Counted from the stretch's first letter, positions 51,507 through 59,696 are shown. The stretch: DNA of 64,000 nucleotides from Bradyrhizobium iriomotense (GCF_018129405.1 NZ_JAFCLP010000023.1:62001-126000); one strand, 5' to 3'. Notes: a model not told the origin generated them from the sequence alone. Translations and numbers: made by a program.

Positions 51507-52076
51507 GGCTAACTCCTGAAACTGAATGGATGCGCCGGGCGGAAATCTTCTCCTGTGTCGGTAAGGCGTGGCCACCTGACTGAAGCAGGGGGCATCCGTG
51601 TCTTGATCTAAATTCGACGACGGTTCGATCTAATTCGAGGACATTTCGCGGCTGTGCTCTTGCCAGCTCGCGTTCATAGCTATCGCAAAGCAAATGCCGG
51701 AGCCGAGATGAGCTCCTAAAAAGTACTCTACCCTGGATCGCGCGACTGTCGAGTGTTTGATCCAGATCAATGGTAGCTAGAGGACGCTGGAGAGCAGCGC
51801 AATCCGGTTAGCTATCCCTCGCCGATCCGAACAAATTTGCGGTGGCAACGTCCGCCGCTGCGACAAAGAGGAAATATCTTGCAGTGCTCTTTGTTGTTCG
51901 CGGGCCTCTAACGGTTGTCACAATGGCAAACCGGACTTCGCCGGGTCAACGACGGGCGCTGGAAGCAGCGCCTTGCCCGCGTGACTCCATCGCAACATGC
52001 AGAGCCGAATCTGACAAGACCGCTACCTTGGGGCGAGACATTGAATCGCCCGTCGATACACTGTCACTCGTTGACT
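51507..52076. other. Upstream region of arylsulfatase, with FixK-like box
   Basis: About 570 bases. CTAAATTCGACGAC at 51608-51621 and CTAATTCGAGGAC at 51630-51642 form direct repeats with a 22-base period, a possible regulator site for the sulfatase gene. A perfect FixK/FNR palindrome is at 51757-51770. No gene was found. Confidence 0.5.
51757..51770. promoter_or_regulatory. FixK/FNR-type box TTGATCCAGATCAA
   Basis: Perfect 14-base FixK2/FNR palindrome, base for base the same as the box before napE at 59035-59048. The nearest annotated start is the arylsulfatase gene at 51506, about 250 bases left. To the right there is only the transposase relic. Its target gene is therefore unclear. Confidence 0.75.
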
Positions 52077-52271
52077 ATTCCACCGAAACGAAATCGCAAA
52101 GACCCGATCTGCCTTAGTGCGCATCTGTATCGCGCGCGCAACTTGGTCGAGCGCTTCTTCAACAAGATCAAGCAGTGTCGGCGTGTCGCGACCCGATATG
52201 ACAAACTCGCGGCCAACTATCTGGCGTTCGTCAAACTCGCATCAATCCGAATTTGGTCGCGCGCTAAATGA
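52077..52271 (+). pseudogene. IS5-family transposase relic (C-terminal end)
   Basis: About 64 codons, IPPKRNRKDPICLSAHLYRA then RNLVERFFNKIKQCRRVATR and KLAANYLAFVKLASIRIW. This is the end of the DDE transposase of IS5-like elements, with the catalytic Glu in LVERFFNKIKQ. The N-terminal two thirds are missing and no terminal inverted repeats were found. It marks an old insertion upstream of the luxR gene. Confidence 0.8.
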
Positions 52272-52584
52272 GTCCACGCCCTGGCATTTTTCAAGCAGGA
52301 CAGAAGGCGCCCCGCCAACGGCCGGCCGGAGCCCGGCGATCACCCGGGCCTCCAGGTCCTGAGATCGCGGCGCCGCCGGGACAACCTAAGACCTCTTAAA
52401 TAATTGAAATATCAAAATGATTCCTGCCATGCGTTTACCCAAGGCCGCCCGGGAAAAAGTAGCAATTGAGTTCCGCTGAAGGGGATTGGTATCAAGGGCC
52501 TAGGACGAGCGAAGCACGACGGCTCGAACGGAAACGTGCCGCGCGTCTGAAAGATCGGTCGAATCTGATGGGTCCAGCGCAGCA
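52272..52584. other. Intergenic region upstream of luxR gene
   Basis: About 310 bases. It contains an unusually A/T-rich part (TAAATAATTGAAATATCAAA near 52397-52416), perhaps the promoter of the following luxR gene. Nothing else was identified. Confidence 0.4.
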
Positions 52585-53697
52585 ATGACGGGCATCGATT
52601 TCGAGCAGATTGTGGATCGCATCCATGAAGCTGCGACTGCTCCCGAGCTCTGGCCGGACGTCCTGGAAGACATCGCTCATGCCGCAGGTGCGCATGGCAT
52701 GGTCATGATTACCTCGGACTCCGATCAGTGGTCTGGCGTCTGGAATGGTGTCGTGACGTCGCCGTCGATCCGCGAGGCCTTCTCGGCGTTCCTGCATAGC
52801 GACCTCTCCAGCCGGACGGAAACGACCCCGAGACTCCTGGCGCTTGATCATCCCGGCTTCGTCGGCGAGCACGAGGCGTTTTCGCCGGAAGAATGGGACC
52901 GCGATCCCTATCGGGTGGAATGGAACAAGAAGTGGGGCTTCGAGCATGCCTGCGCGACGGCGGTGCGCAGTCCGTCCGGTGAGATCATCGTCTTCCATAT
53001 GGAAAGACTGGCCGGCCGGCCCGCCTTTTCGCGGCAGGACCTCGATTTTCTCGACCGCTTTCGGCCCCATCTCGCTCGGGCAGCTCTGCTGTCGACGCGC
53101 TGGCGCCTCACCCGGATGCGGGCGGCGACCGAGGCGTTGTCGCTGGTCGGCTTGCCGGCCCTCGCGATCACGCGCTCCGGACGGGTTCTGGCAGCGAACG
53201 CCTTGATCGAAGGCATGACGGATGTTCTGCAATGGTTGCCGAAGGACCGGATCGTCATCAAGGACCGCGCGGCCGACACTCTGCTGCGCGCCGGCCTGGC
53301 TCAACTGGATTCGCCGGACAAGGCCGTGTGCTCCTTCGCCGCGCGTCGCACAAGCGATCTTGACCGGGTGGTCCTTCATCTCGTTCCGATGCCGGGTGAG
53401 GCACGGGATCTGTTCGATGGGGCGGTTGGCCTCCTGATTGCGACGCCAGTCACCGCCTCCCAGGCGCCGAGCTTGGCGCTCATTCGCGGCCTGTTCGATC
53501 TCACCCCCAGCGAGGCGCGCGTGGCGCGCGGAATCGCGCAAGGACAGACGATCGGCGACATCGCGGCGCATCACGGGCTGAGCCGCGAAACAATCCGCAC
53601 GCAGGTCAAGGCAGTCCTTGCCAAGACGGGAACACGCAACCAGAAGAGCGCGGCGGCGCTCTTCGGTGCTATCCCCAAATTGCCCCTCAAGGATTGA
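52585..53697 (+). CDS. LuxR-family regulator, large type
   Basis: 370 residues. The N-terminal about 300 residues are a sensor region without a recognised autoinducer domain (FEQIVDRIHEAATAPELWPD, SRTETTPRLLALDHPGF). A PAS-like middle may start near 190 (SLVGLPALAITRSGRVLAAN). The C-terminal LuxR helix-turn-helix at about 300-360 reads LTPSEARVARGIAQGQTIGD, then HGLSRETIRTQVKAVLAKTG. In Bradyrhizobium such one-component regulators are numerous. Its target may involve the palindrome downstream at 53749-53770. Confidence 0.87.
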   Translation: MTGIDFEQIVDRIHEAATAPELWPDVLEDIAHAAGAHGMVMITSDSDQWSGVWNGVVTSPSIREAFSAFLHSDLSSRTETTPRLLALDHPGFVGEHEAFSPEEWDRDPYRVEWNKKWGFEHACATAVRSPSGEIIVFHMERLAGRPAFSRQDLDFLDRFRPHLARAALLSTRWRLTRMRAATEALSLVGLPALAITRSGRVLAANALIEGMTDVLQWLPKDRIVIKDRAADTLLRAGLAQLDSPDKAVCSFAARRTSDLDRVVLHLVPMPGEARDLFDGAVGLLIATPVTASQAPSLALIRGLFDLTPSEARVARGIAQGQTIGDIAAHHGLSRETIRTQVKAVLAKTGTRNQKSAAALFGAIPKLPLKD

Positions 53698-53748
53698 AGC
53701 CAGACTTAACCAGCCAGACCGGCCTTGCCTTGCTATGAGCAGGGCTCC

Positions 53749-53770
53749 TCTTCACCCAAATGGGTGAAGA
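53749..53770. repeat. Perfect inverted repeat with ten-base arms
   Basis: TCTTCACCCA-AA-TGGGTGAAGA. It lies 52 bases past the luxR stop and 64 bases before a small rightward open frame. It is a candidate operator for one of the two LuxR proteins nearby; it lacks a T-run and so is a poor terminator. Confidence 0.6.
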
Positions 53771-53833
53771 CACAGGTCGGCCCTCCGGGTTCAACTCTGC
53801 CAAAGGTTGGGTGTCTGGCGAGAAGCGGCGGGG

Positions 53834-54037
53834 ATGGCGGGACCGGAATTTCCGATTTTCGAGGTGACCCTGGCTCAGCGCAGGCGAAGGAAATGGACCT
53901 GGAGCGTGTGCACCGTCCAAGGTGCGGTCGTGATGCAGGGCCGGGAATCCAGTCGACCTGCCGCAAAGTACCAGGCTGAAAGAGCGCTTTTCATGCTGCT
54001 GCTGACCGCGCCCTATCGGTCGCGACTTTCCGCATAG
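53834..54037 (+). CDS. Small basic hypothetical protein, 67 residues
   Basis: Starts MAGPEFPIFEVTLAQRRRRK, then WTWSVCTVQGAVVMQGRESS, then an Ala-rich helix-like end (AERALFMLLLTAPYRSRLS). The pattern of a beta-hairpin with W-x-W-x-V-C followed by a helix recalls short unnamed proteins I associate with Rhizobiales. The ATG at 53834 has a weak purine-rich site upstream. It is located just past the palindrome. No function is known. Confidence 0.5.
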   Translation: MAGPEFPIFEVTLAQRRRRKWTWSVCTVQGAVVMQGRESSRPAAKYQAERALFMLLLTAPYRSRLSA

Positions 54038-54073
54038 CGAGGCGCCATTGAGCGCTGCATGGCTGCCAGCACC

Positions 54074-54850
54074 CTAGTTCAGGCTGCACGTGAGCAGGCG
54101 CAGCACGATCGCAAACAGCTCGCTCTGCGAGGAGATGCCAAGCCGCTCATAGGCCCGCTTGCGATAGGTCAGCGTCGAATGCAGGCTGATGCCGAGTCCT
54201 TGCGAGATCGCCTCGGAGCTGAAGCCTGCGAGGATGCGGCGGCAGACCTCCTGCTCGCGCGGCGTGAGCGCGGAGAGCGGCGGGCGGGTGGCGAACAAGG
54301 CGGCGAGAGACTGATCGGACGTTGCCTTCTCCTGAAAATGGCGGGCGACGCTTGCCGCGATCGCCGGTGCGATGGCCTCGAGCCGCTCGCGCTGTGCGGC
54401 GCTGAAGCGGCCCTGCGCGGCGATGCGATAGAAGTTGACGTAGAAGCAGGTGTCGCCGGTCCAGATCGCGGCGGCGCATTTGTCGACGATGCCGGAATCC
54501 TGGAAGAAGATTTTTCGGTAGCGCGCGCCGTACATACGCGGCGCGAACGCCGGCAGCATGATCGGCGCGCCGCCCTCGCCTTCGAACAGCGCATCGCGGT
54601 TGGGATCGGATTCGTGGAACTGGCCGGCATAGGCCGCACCGAGATCACCGCCGATCGGGATATTGCCGGCATCGAGCAGGCAGTGCGCGGCACCGCCGCG
54701 GCTCAGCGAAAACACCATGCAATGGCCGACGTCCGCCTGCCGGCGCAGGGTATCGATCAGGACGTTTGGGAAATCGGAGCGGCCAATGGCGAGCACCGCG
54801 GACGTGACATCACCCACCGACGGATTTGTGGACACCGCCCGAGACCGCAT
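54074..54850 (-). CDS. LuxR-family regulator
   Basis: 258 residues. The N-terminal half has no named domain (FPNVLIDTLRRQADVGHCMV, SRGGAAHCLLDAGN, FYVNFYRIAAQGRFSAAQ). The C-terminal helix-turn-helix reads LTPREQEVCRRILAGFSSEA, then HSTLTYRKRAYERLGIS near residues 192-245. The protein is the intact relative of the relic at 47953. It is divergent-facing relative to the 67-residue gene (tail to tail) and possibly controlled by a small effector. Confidence 0.88.
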   Translation of the reverse strand: MRSRAVSTNPSVGDVTSAVLAIGRSDFPNVLIDTLRRQADVGHCMVFSLSRGGAAHCLLDAGNIPIGGDLGAAYAGQFHESDPNRDALFEGEGGAPIMLPAFAPRMYGARYRKIFFQDSGIVDKCAAAIWTGDTCFYVNFYRIAAQGRFSAAQRERLEAIAPAIAASVARHFQEKATSDQSLAALFATRPPLSALTPREQEVCRRILAGFSSEAISQGLGISLHSTLTYRKRAYERLGISSQSELFAIVLRLLTCSLN

Positions 54851-54955
54851 TGTTTCCTCCGCAAGCCGTTGTTTTGCGAAAGGATAGCAGCAAGGTGATT
54901 TCGGCGGAAGGCGGAGAGGCTCGCGTCGGCGGACAAAGGCCGCAAAATGGCTTCC

Positions 54956-55963
54956 TCATTCGATGACCTCGTCGGCGCGGACGAGCAGCATCGGAGGTAT
55001 TTTGAGGCTCAGCGCGTTGGCGGCCTTCAGATTGATGACCAGTTGGAATTTGCTGGGCCGGTAGATCGGGATGTCGCCCGGCCTGGTCCCGTTGAGGATC
55101 TGGTGGACATCAACGGCAAGTCGTTCGGCAAGCTCACCGAGATCCGGCGCATAGCTGATCAGCCCACCTGCATCCGCATAGTCGCGGAAGGGATAGATTA
55201 TCGGAAGATGAAGTTTCGCGGCTAGCTCGGTGATCGAGGCGCGTCGTGCCAAAAAGCTGCCGCTCGCGTCAACCATGGCAGCGTCGAACCGCTGTGACGT
55301 CAACTCGGCAAAGGTACGTCGGAGTTGCTCATCATTCACCTCTGGAAGGAAATTCCAGCTCAGCACGATGCCCAGGGCCTGCCCTGCCTTCTGAAGCGAC
55401 AATCCCAGGGGAGTATCCATCAAGGTACGCGACGATGCCAGGTAAGCGACCTTAGCGGCCGAGGGCATCGCCTCCTTCAGGATTTGCAGGCGCTTCGCGA
55501 CGATTTCGTAGCCTGCATCGACGCTGACACCCGTCAGGTTGCCTCCGGGATGCGCGAGGTTTGCAACCAATCCTGTCGCGATCGGGTCTCCCATGATCGC
55601 GACAATCGGTATCGTTGTGGTGGCCGCGGTGAACGCGTTGATCAGATCGTTAAGATTTACAACGATCACCTGCGGGTCGCTGCCAACGACGGCAGCGGCG
55701 AGAGAAGTAAAGTGTTGGGAGCGCCCCTCGGCTGAATAACGCTGGACGACAATATTGCTTCCTTCGGCATAACCGAGCCTACGCAGCGTTTGATAAAACC
55801 GCCGCACCCAGAAGGGGCCGGCAGTCTCGGTCAGCTGATCAGCAGGGATACCCGAATGAACCAACGCAATGCGGTGTTGCCGCCGCGCCTGCTGCGCCTG
55901 CCCCGCGAGCGGCCAGGCCGCTGCCGCACCGCTCACAAGCGTGATGAACTCCCGCCGCCGCAT
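54956..55963 (-). CDS. Orphan ABC_sub_bind periplasmic binding protein 2
   Basis: 335 residues from the ATG at 55963; the longer frame upstream includes repeat DNA. Tat-like signal MRRREFITLVSGAAAAWPLA with cleavage near GQAQQ. Family motifs HPGGNLTGVSVD near residue 138 and IPPMLLVRADEVIE at the end. No transport partners are adjacent. It is separated from the third paralogue by a palindromic repeat. The ligand is unknown. Confidence 0.87.
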   Translation of the reverse strand: MRRREFITLVSGAAAAWPLAGQAQQARRQHRIALVHSGIPADQLTETAGPFWVRRFYQTLRRLGYAEGSNIVVQRYSAEGRSQHFTSLAAAVVGSDPQVIVVNLNDLINAFTAATTTIPIVAIMGDPIATGLVANLAHPGGNLTGVSVDAGYEIVAKRLQILKEAMPSAAKVAYLASSRTLMDTPLGLSLQKAGQALGIVLSWNFLPEVNDEQLRRTFAELTSQRFDAAMVDASGSFLARRASITELAAKLHLPIIYPFRDYADAGGLISYAPDLGELAERLAVDVHQILNGTRPGDIPIYRPSKFQLVINLKAANALSLKIPPMLLVRADEVIE

Positions 55964-56130
55964 CGCCAATCCCCGATGCTCCCAACCCGAGCGTAAGCAC
56001 GGAGGAAACGTCCGTCCATGTCCAAAGCCTAGCACTTTTGGGCGAGACAGCCAGTTGAGGATGGACAGAAACAATGATGTCCGAAGTTGCGTCTCAATGC
56101 CCGCCATGGGGCACAAGCGATTCTGCGACA

Positions 56131-56271
56131 GAGCTCGTAGGATCGGTTGAGCTCTTGCGAAACCCATCAAATCATCCTCGAAATCGGTTCGAGCTAACGA
56201 GAAGTAAGAGATATTGCATCTGCGCCGCAGGGCGATGGGTTTCGCAAGAGCTCAACCCATCCTACGAGCTG
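56131..56271. repeat. Dispersed inverted repeat (CTCGTAGGATnGGTTGAGCTC type)
   Basis: The left arm AGCTCGTAGGATCGGTTGAG plus CTCTTGCGAAACCCATC (56132-56168) and the right arm 56234-56270 are complementary with one mismatch over 37 bases, around a 65-base centre. Elements of this GTAGGATGGGTT...GCGAAACCCATC kind are frequent in Bradyrhizobium intergenic DNA. It separates the two orphan binding-protein genes. Confidence 0.85.
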
Positions 56272-56322
56272 CGCGGCGCTGAGCTGGGGTCAGCCATGGG
56301 CCAAACTCGGACATGGTCAGCC

Positions 56323-57306
56323 TTACTCGATCACCTCGTCGGCGCGGGCGAGCAAGATCGATGGAATGACAAGGCCCAGAGTCTTCGCAGTCTTGAGGTT
56401 GATGACCATCTCGAATTTCGTCGGCTGCTCCACTGGAAGATCTGCTGGCTTGGCGCCCCTCAGTATTTTGTCCACGTAGGTCGCCGCGCGTCGAAACAGA
56501 TCGGGAAAGCTTGCTCCGTACGACAAGAGGGACCCAGCCTCTGCATACGACCGCTCTGTCGAGATCGTTGGTAGTCGTTGCAGCGTTGCCAGTTCGACAA
56601 TGCCTCTGCTTTGCACAGCCATCAACGGATCGTCCAATATTATGAGCGCTTCAACAGAGTCCTTTGCCATCCTTTCGAAGGCACTCTCGATCTCATCGGG
56701 GGCTCTGACGCTGAAAGACTGAAGGCGGACCCGCAGGATCGTTGCCGCCACCTCCAGCTCCTTTAGCAAGACCGCGTGCAACTTGCTTGTTGGATTGAAG
56801 AGCACTGCCACGCGCGACAGATGTGGCACGATCTCATTGAGCAGTTGGAGCTCCTTGGCGGTTAGGTCAGAAGATGAGGACGACATGCCCGTGACGTTCC
56901 CGCCTGGTCGATCCAGACTTGCAATGAGCCGGGAGCCGACGGGATCGCCAACCACCACCGTCACAATGGGAATAATGCTTGTCGCTTCCTTGGCCGCCTG
57001 CGCGGCGACTGTACCGGGCGCGACGATGAGATTCACCTTAAGGTTCACAAACTCGGTGGCCAGAGAATGGTATCGCTCATTGCGCCCCTCTGTGAAGCGG
57101 CGCTCGACTATCAGATTCCGGCCTTCGGCATAGCCAAGCTCCCGCAGCCGACCAAGAAGGGCCTCGTAGAAGGCTTCCGTTTGCGCCGTCACCGACGAAC
57201 CAAGAAAGCCTATACGATAGACCTTCATCGATTGTTGCGCGCGTGCCATCGTGGACGATGCGAACACGGCTGCGCCGAGAAGCGTGATGAAGTCGCGCCG
57301 TTCCAT
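56323..57306 (-). CDS. Orphan ABC_sub_bind periplasmic binding protein 3
   Basis: 327 residues from the ATG at 57306. The signal MERRDFITLLGAAVFASSTM with cleavage near ARAQQ is Tat-like. Family motifs RPGGNVTGMSSS near residue 130 and IPSILLARADEVIE at the end. The C-terminal sequences of proteins 2 and 3 are more alike (LLxRADEVIE) than either is to protein 1 (LRVNEVIE). No ABC permease or ATPase gene is nearby. Codon use is less GC-rich than in nap or flagellar genes. Confidence 0.87.
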   Translation of the reverse strand: MERRDFITLLGAAVFASSTMARAQQSMKVYRIGFLGSSVTAQTEAFYEALLGRLRELGYAEGRNLIVERRFTEGRNERYHSLATEFVNLKVNLIVAPGTVAAQAAKEATSIIPIVTVVVGDPVGSRLIASLDRPGGNVTGMSSSSSDLTAKELQLLNEIVPHLSRVAVLFNPTSKLHAVLLKELEVAATILRVRLQSFSVRAPDEIESAFERMAKDSVEALIILDDPLMAVQSRGIVELATLQRLPTISTERSYAEAGSLLSYGASFPDLFRRAATYVDKILRGAKPADLPVEQPTKFEMVINLKTAKTLGLVIPSILLARADEVIE

Positions 57307-57706
57307 TGTGCGCCCCTGGGAATAGGCATTCTCCAATATCCTGAAGACTACCATTCGGCGCTCGGGCGGCGAGTGAAAAATAGGCCCAACCCGTCGGGCG
57401 ACCTCTCGGTCGGGTCATAAGCGATCTTCGACAGGAAGCACCAGCCAGGCCGGCTACGAGGCATCAACGGACGTCGATACCGGTCGACTGATTTCGATTC
57501 ACCAGCCCGAGCCTACCTAGGTATGTCCCCTTCATACCCGTGCGCAATGGCGCCAACCGATTGCCTGATGCTAGCAATAAGTCCGGAGTGAAAAGCAACG
57601 GAACCGGTCCCGCGAGCCGGCAGTTGCGGAGCAGGGTCGGCGGCGTAACGCCCGCCGGTCTTTCTCGACCAGGCGGACTGCCACGGCTAACTGCAGAGAG
57701 TACGCC
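57307..57706. other. Intergenic region
   Basis: About 400 bases upstream of the third binding-protein gene and the 53-residue frame. CCCGTCGGGCGACCTCTCGG near 57389-57408 is partly self-complementary. No gene or RNA was recognised. Confidence 0.35.
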
Positions 57707-57868
57707 ATGAGAAACATCGCCGATCTCCTGATGCGGTTTTGGCAAGGGAGCCAGTCCACATCCGATACCGAGCTTGCGGCTTTTGCCGAAAACCGGGATC
57801 GATCCAGCATGGCTGATTTTGTCCGGATCCTGCAGTCCTACGATCAGGACCAGTACGGCAGGAGCTAG
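57707..57868 (+). CDS. Small hypothetical protein, 53 residues
   Basis: Reads MRNIADLLMRFWQGSQSTSD, continues TELAAFAENRDRSSMADFVR and ends ILQSYDQDQYGRS before TAG. GAGAG lies about 9 bases before the ATG. The composition (balanced charges, few Arg/Pro artefacts, two amphipathic helices) is protein-like, unlike most short frames in high-GC DNA. It is convergent with the RlpA-family gene. No relative was recognised. Confidence 0.5.
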   Translation: MRNIADLLMRFWQGSQSTSDTELAAFAENRDRSSMADFVRILQSYDQDQYGRS

Positions 57869-57950
57869 AGGCAAGCGCGTCAGTCCGCGATGCGATTGTC
57901 GGAGCAAACAATTTATCCGAGACGCACACGACCTCTTTCGCGCGGGATTT

Positions 57951-58445
57951 TCAGCCCACCGGTCCCAATGTCCAATCATCCCCTGCAAGCGGGCTGACTT
58001 TCACATCCTTAATGACGCCGAGCTCCAGGCTTGGATCGAAATGGCGCATCGTCCGCTCGTTGAAGTCGATGATGCGGCCGGGCCTGAGCGGTCCCACGTC
58101 GTTGATCTTGACGATCACCTTCTTGCCGACGGCCTCGACGAGGGCAAATTTCGGCCTCGCGCCAAATTGCACCCCACCGAATTTCCGACGCAAGCTCGTC
58201 TTGATGGCAGCTGACCAGACAGAGGGATCATAACGCTCGCCGGAGGCTGTCTTCGGACCGCCCTCCTCCTTGCCGGGCTTGAACGGATTGTACATGGATG
58301 CAGCGCCAACGACCGCATCCCCGGAGGCGGCATCGACGACGGCACTTGAGTGAACTCCACGCGTTTCACTTCGGACAACAGAGACAGAAACGGCAAGCGC
58401 AACCAGGGCGCCGCAAAGTGCGGCGCTCGAGCGGAACAGCATCAT
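57951..58445 (-). CDS. RlpA-like double-psi beta-barrel protein, exported
   Basis: 164 residues with a signal peptide (hydrophobic residues 8-24, cleavage near VVRSE). The RlpA/DPBB domain covers about residues 45-150: GAASMYNPF, KTASGERYDPSVWSAAI near 64-80, KKVIVKINDVGPLRPGR near 108-124 with the catalytic-type Asp, and IIDFNERTMRHF. RlpA proteins cleave or bind denuded glycan strands of peptidoglycan. The SPOR domain of classical RlpA is missing. It is a stand-alone gene. Confidence 0.85.
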   Translation of the reverse strand: MMLFRSSAALCGALVALAVSVSVVRSETRGVHSSAVVDAASGDAVVGAASMYNPFKPGKEEGGPKTASGERYDPSVWSAAIKTSLRRKFGGVQFGARPKFALVEAVGKKVIVKINDVGPLRPGRIIDFNERTMRHFDPSLELGVIKDVKVSPLAGDDWTLGPVG

Positions 58446-58661
58446 TACTCCTGTGATTTTTTAGATCGCCGGTTCCCGACACCCGCAAACAGCGCAAGCG
58501 AACGCGGACGCGTTCATGAAGCTTGCACCGGACTTTTACGGGTTCGTGCCAACCCCTTGGCTATGGAACCGTTGTGCGAACCAGAGCGGTTCCCACGCAG
58601 TGTTTTAAGTTGTCGCCGGTTAAGACAGAGATTGCGTCAGCAGCATGACCTGACGAGCGGC

Positions 58662-59048
58662 CTATTCCGCCGCCGCTTTCACCGGGGCAACATTGATCGC
58701 GAGCTTGCCGTAGCGATCCGTAAAAGCCTCGGTGTCGATCTCTTCCAGCTTGATCTCGCCGCTCATCACGCTCCGCTTCCACGCCGCCTGCGCCGGGTCG
58801 TTCTGAAACTCCGGCATCACCTCGCGGCCGAACAGCTCGAGCTTGGTGATCGACGCGCTCTTGCCCATGCCGAACTCGCAGCGCCCGTTACTGAGCAGAT
58901 CGAGCACCGCGACGCGTTCGGCAACGCGCGCCGGGTGGTTGGTGGTGAGCCGCGGGAGAATGATTCCGAGCATGGCATCGCCACGCATGCCCGCCCTCGG
59001 CACTGCCGCTGCAACATCCGCGCAAGTCGAGAGATTGATCCAGATCAA
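58662..59048 (-). pseudogene. Luciferase-like flavin monooxygenase relic
   Basis: The open frame contains a typical internal segment of LLM monooxygenases (NHPARVAERVAVLDLLSNGR, then CEFGMGKSASITKLELFGRE near residues 37-76), normally found around residue 90-130 of a 350-residue protein. Directly after it, the sequence jumps to what looks like the C-terminal end (SGEIKLEEIDTEAFTDRYGK). The N-terminal barrel part and the middle about 200 residues are missing. It is probably a gene with large deletions. It reads away from napE and overlaps the nap control region. Confidence 0.7.
59035..59048 (+). promoter_or_regulatory. FixK/FNR box of the nap operon
   Basis: Perfect palindrome TTGATCCAGATCAA, 91 bases before the napE ATG. 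FixK2 control of napEDABC through such a box is established in Bradyrhizobium. It implies induction at low oxygen. Confidence 0.9.
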
Positions 59049-59138
59049 CGCTGCAACGGCCCGAATGCATCAGAAGTGCAGCAAGGCAACGGCCCGGATG
59101 CCGTCCCGATTCCCCATACCATCCCGAAGAGACCGAAT

Positions 59139-59324
59139 ATGTCGGACCCTCACGACACGACGTCGCGCGTGCGCCGTAAGCGCATGGAGATTTTTGCGTT
59201 CCTGTTCCTGACCGCGGTCGTGATGCCCGTCCTCGCGGTCGGAACGGTCGGCTCCTACGGGCTCGGAGTCTGGATCTACCAGATGTTTGCCGGCCCTCCC
59301 GGCCCGCCGACCTCCGCGCATTGA
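59139..59324 (+). CDS. napE: Periplasmic nitrate reductase small membrane protein NapE
   Basis: 61 residues with one membrane helix at about residues 18-48 (IFAFLFLTAVVMPVLAVGTV, then GSYGLGVWIYQMF). The sequence of the helix and its GPPGPP tail are those of NapE. Its role is unknown but it is always linked with nap genes. First gene of the operon; the ATG 59139 follows a weak AGAGACC site. Confidence 0.93.
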   Translation: MSDPHDTTSRVRRKRMEIFAFLFLTAVVMPVLAVGTVGSYGLGVWIYQMFAGPPGPPTSAH

Positions 59325-59351
59325 TCGTTCGAACAGCGAAAGACAGGCATC

Positions 59352-59696
59352 ATGGCCCGAGCCACAGTCAATCAAGCCACGCTCAACACAACCAAACTCA
59401 ACCGCCGCGCACTGATCACCGGCCGCGTGCTCAGCGCCGACCGCATCGTGCCGCCGCCGGGCGCCGAGATCGCCAGCATCATCGTGCAGGCGCGCCCCGA
59501 GCGGCTCGCCGAGGTCGAAGCCGAGATCGCGGCGCTGCCCGGCTGCGAAATCCACGCGCGCGACGCGCGTGGAAAGCTCGTCGTGGTCACCGAAGCGCCC
59601 GACGCCGGCAGCCTCGGCACCATGCTCAACACCATCCAGTCGCTGCAGCACGTCTATTCCGCGGCGCTGGTCTTCCACGCCATCGAAACCGCCTGA
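59352..59696 (+). CDS. napD: NapA maturation chaperone NapD
   Basis: 114 residues. The ferredoxin-like NapD core spans residues 40-112 ([60 protein letters not shown]). It binds the Tat signal of NapA until the molybdenum cofactor is inserted. The N-terminal 38-residue extension is longer than in E. coli. It lies 16 bases before napA. Confidence 0.95.
   Translation: MARATVNQATLNTTKLNRRALITGRVLSADRIVPPPGAEIASIIVQARPERLAEVEAEIAALPGCEIHARDARGKLVVVTEAPDAGSLGTMLNTIQSLQHVYSAALVFHAIETA

Noticed and set aside
53725-53979. Rightward 84-codon frame overlapping the 67-residue gene
   Set aside because: The overlapping frame from 53834 has more protein-like composition and resembles short rhizobial proteins; this frame crosses the palindrome.
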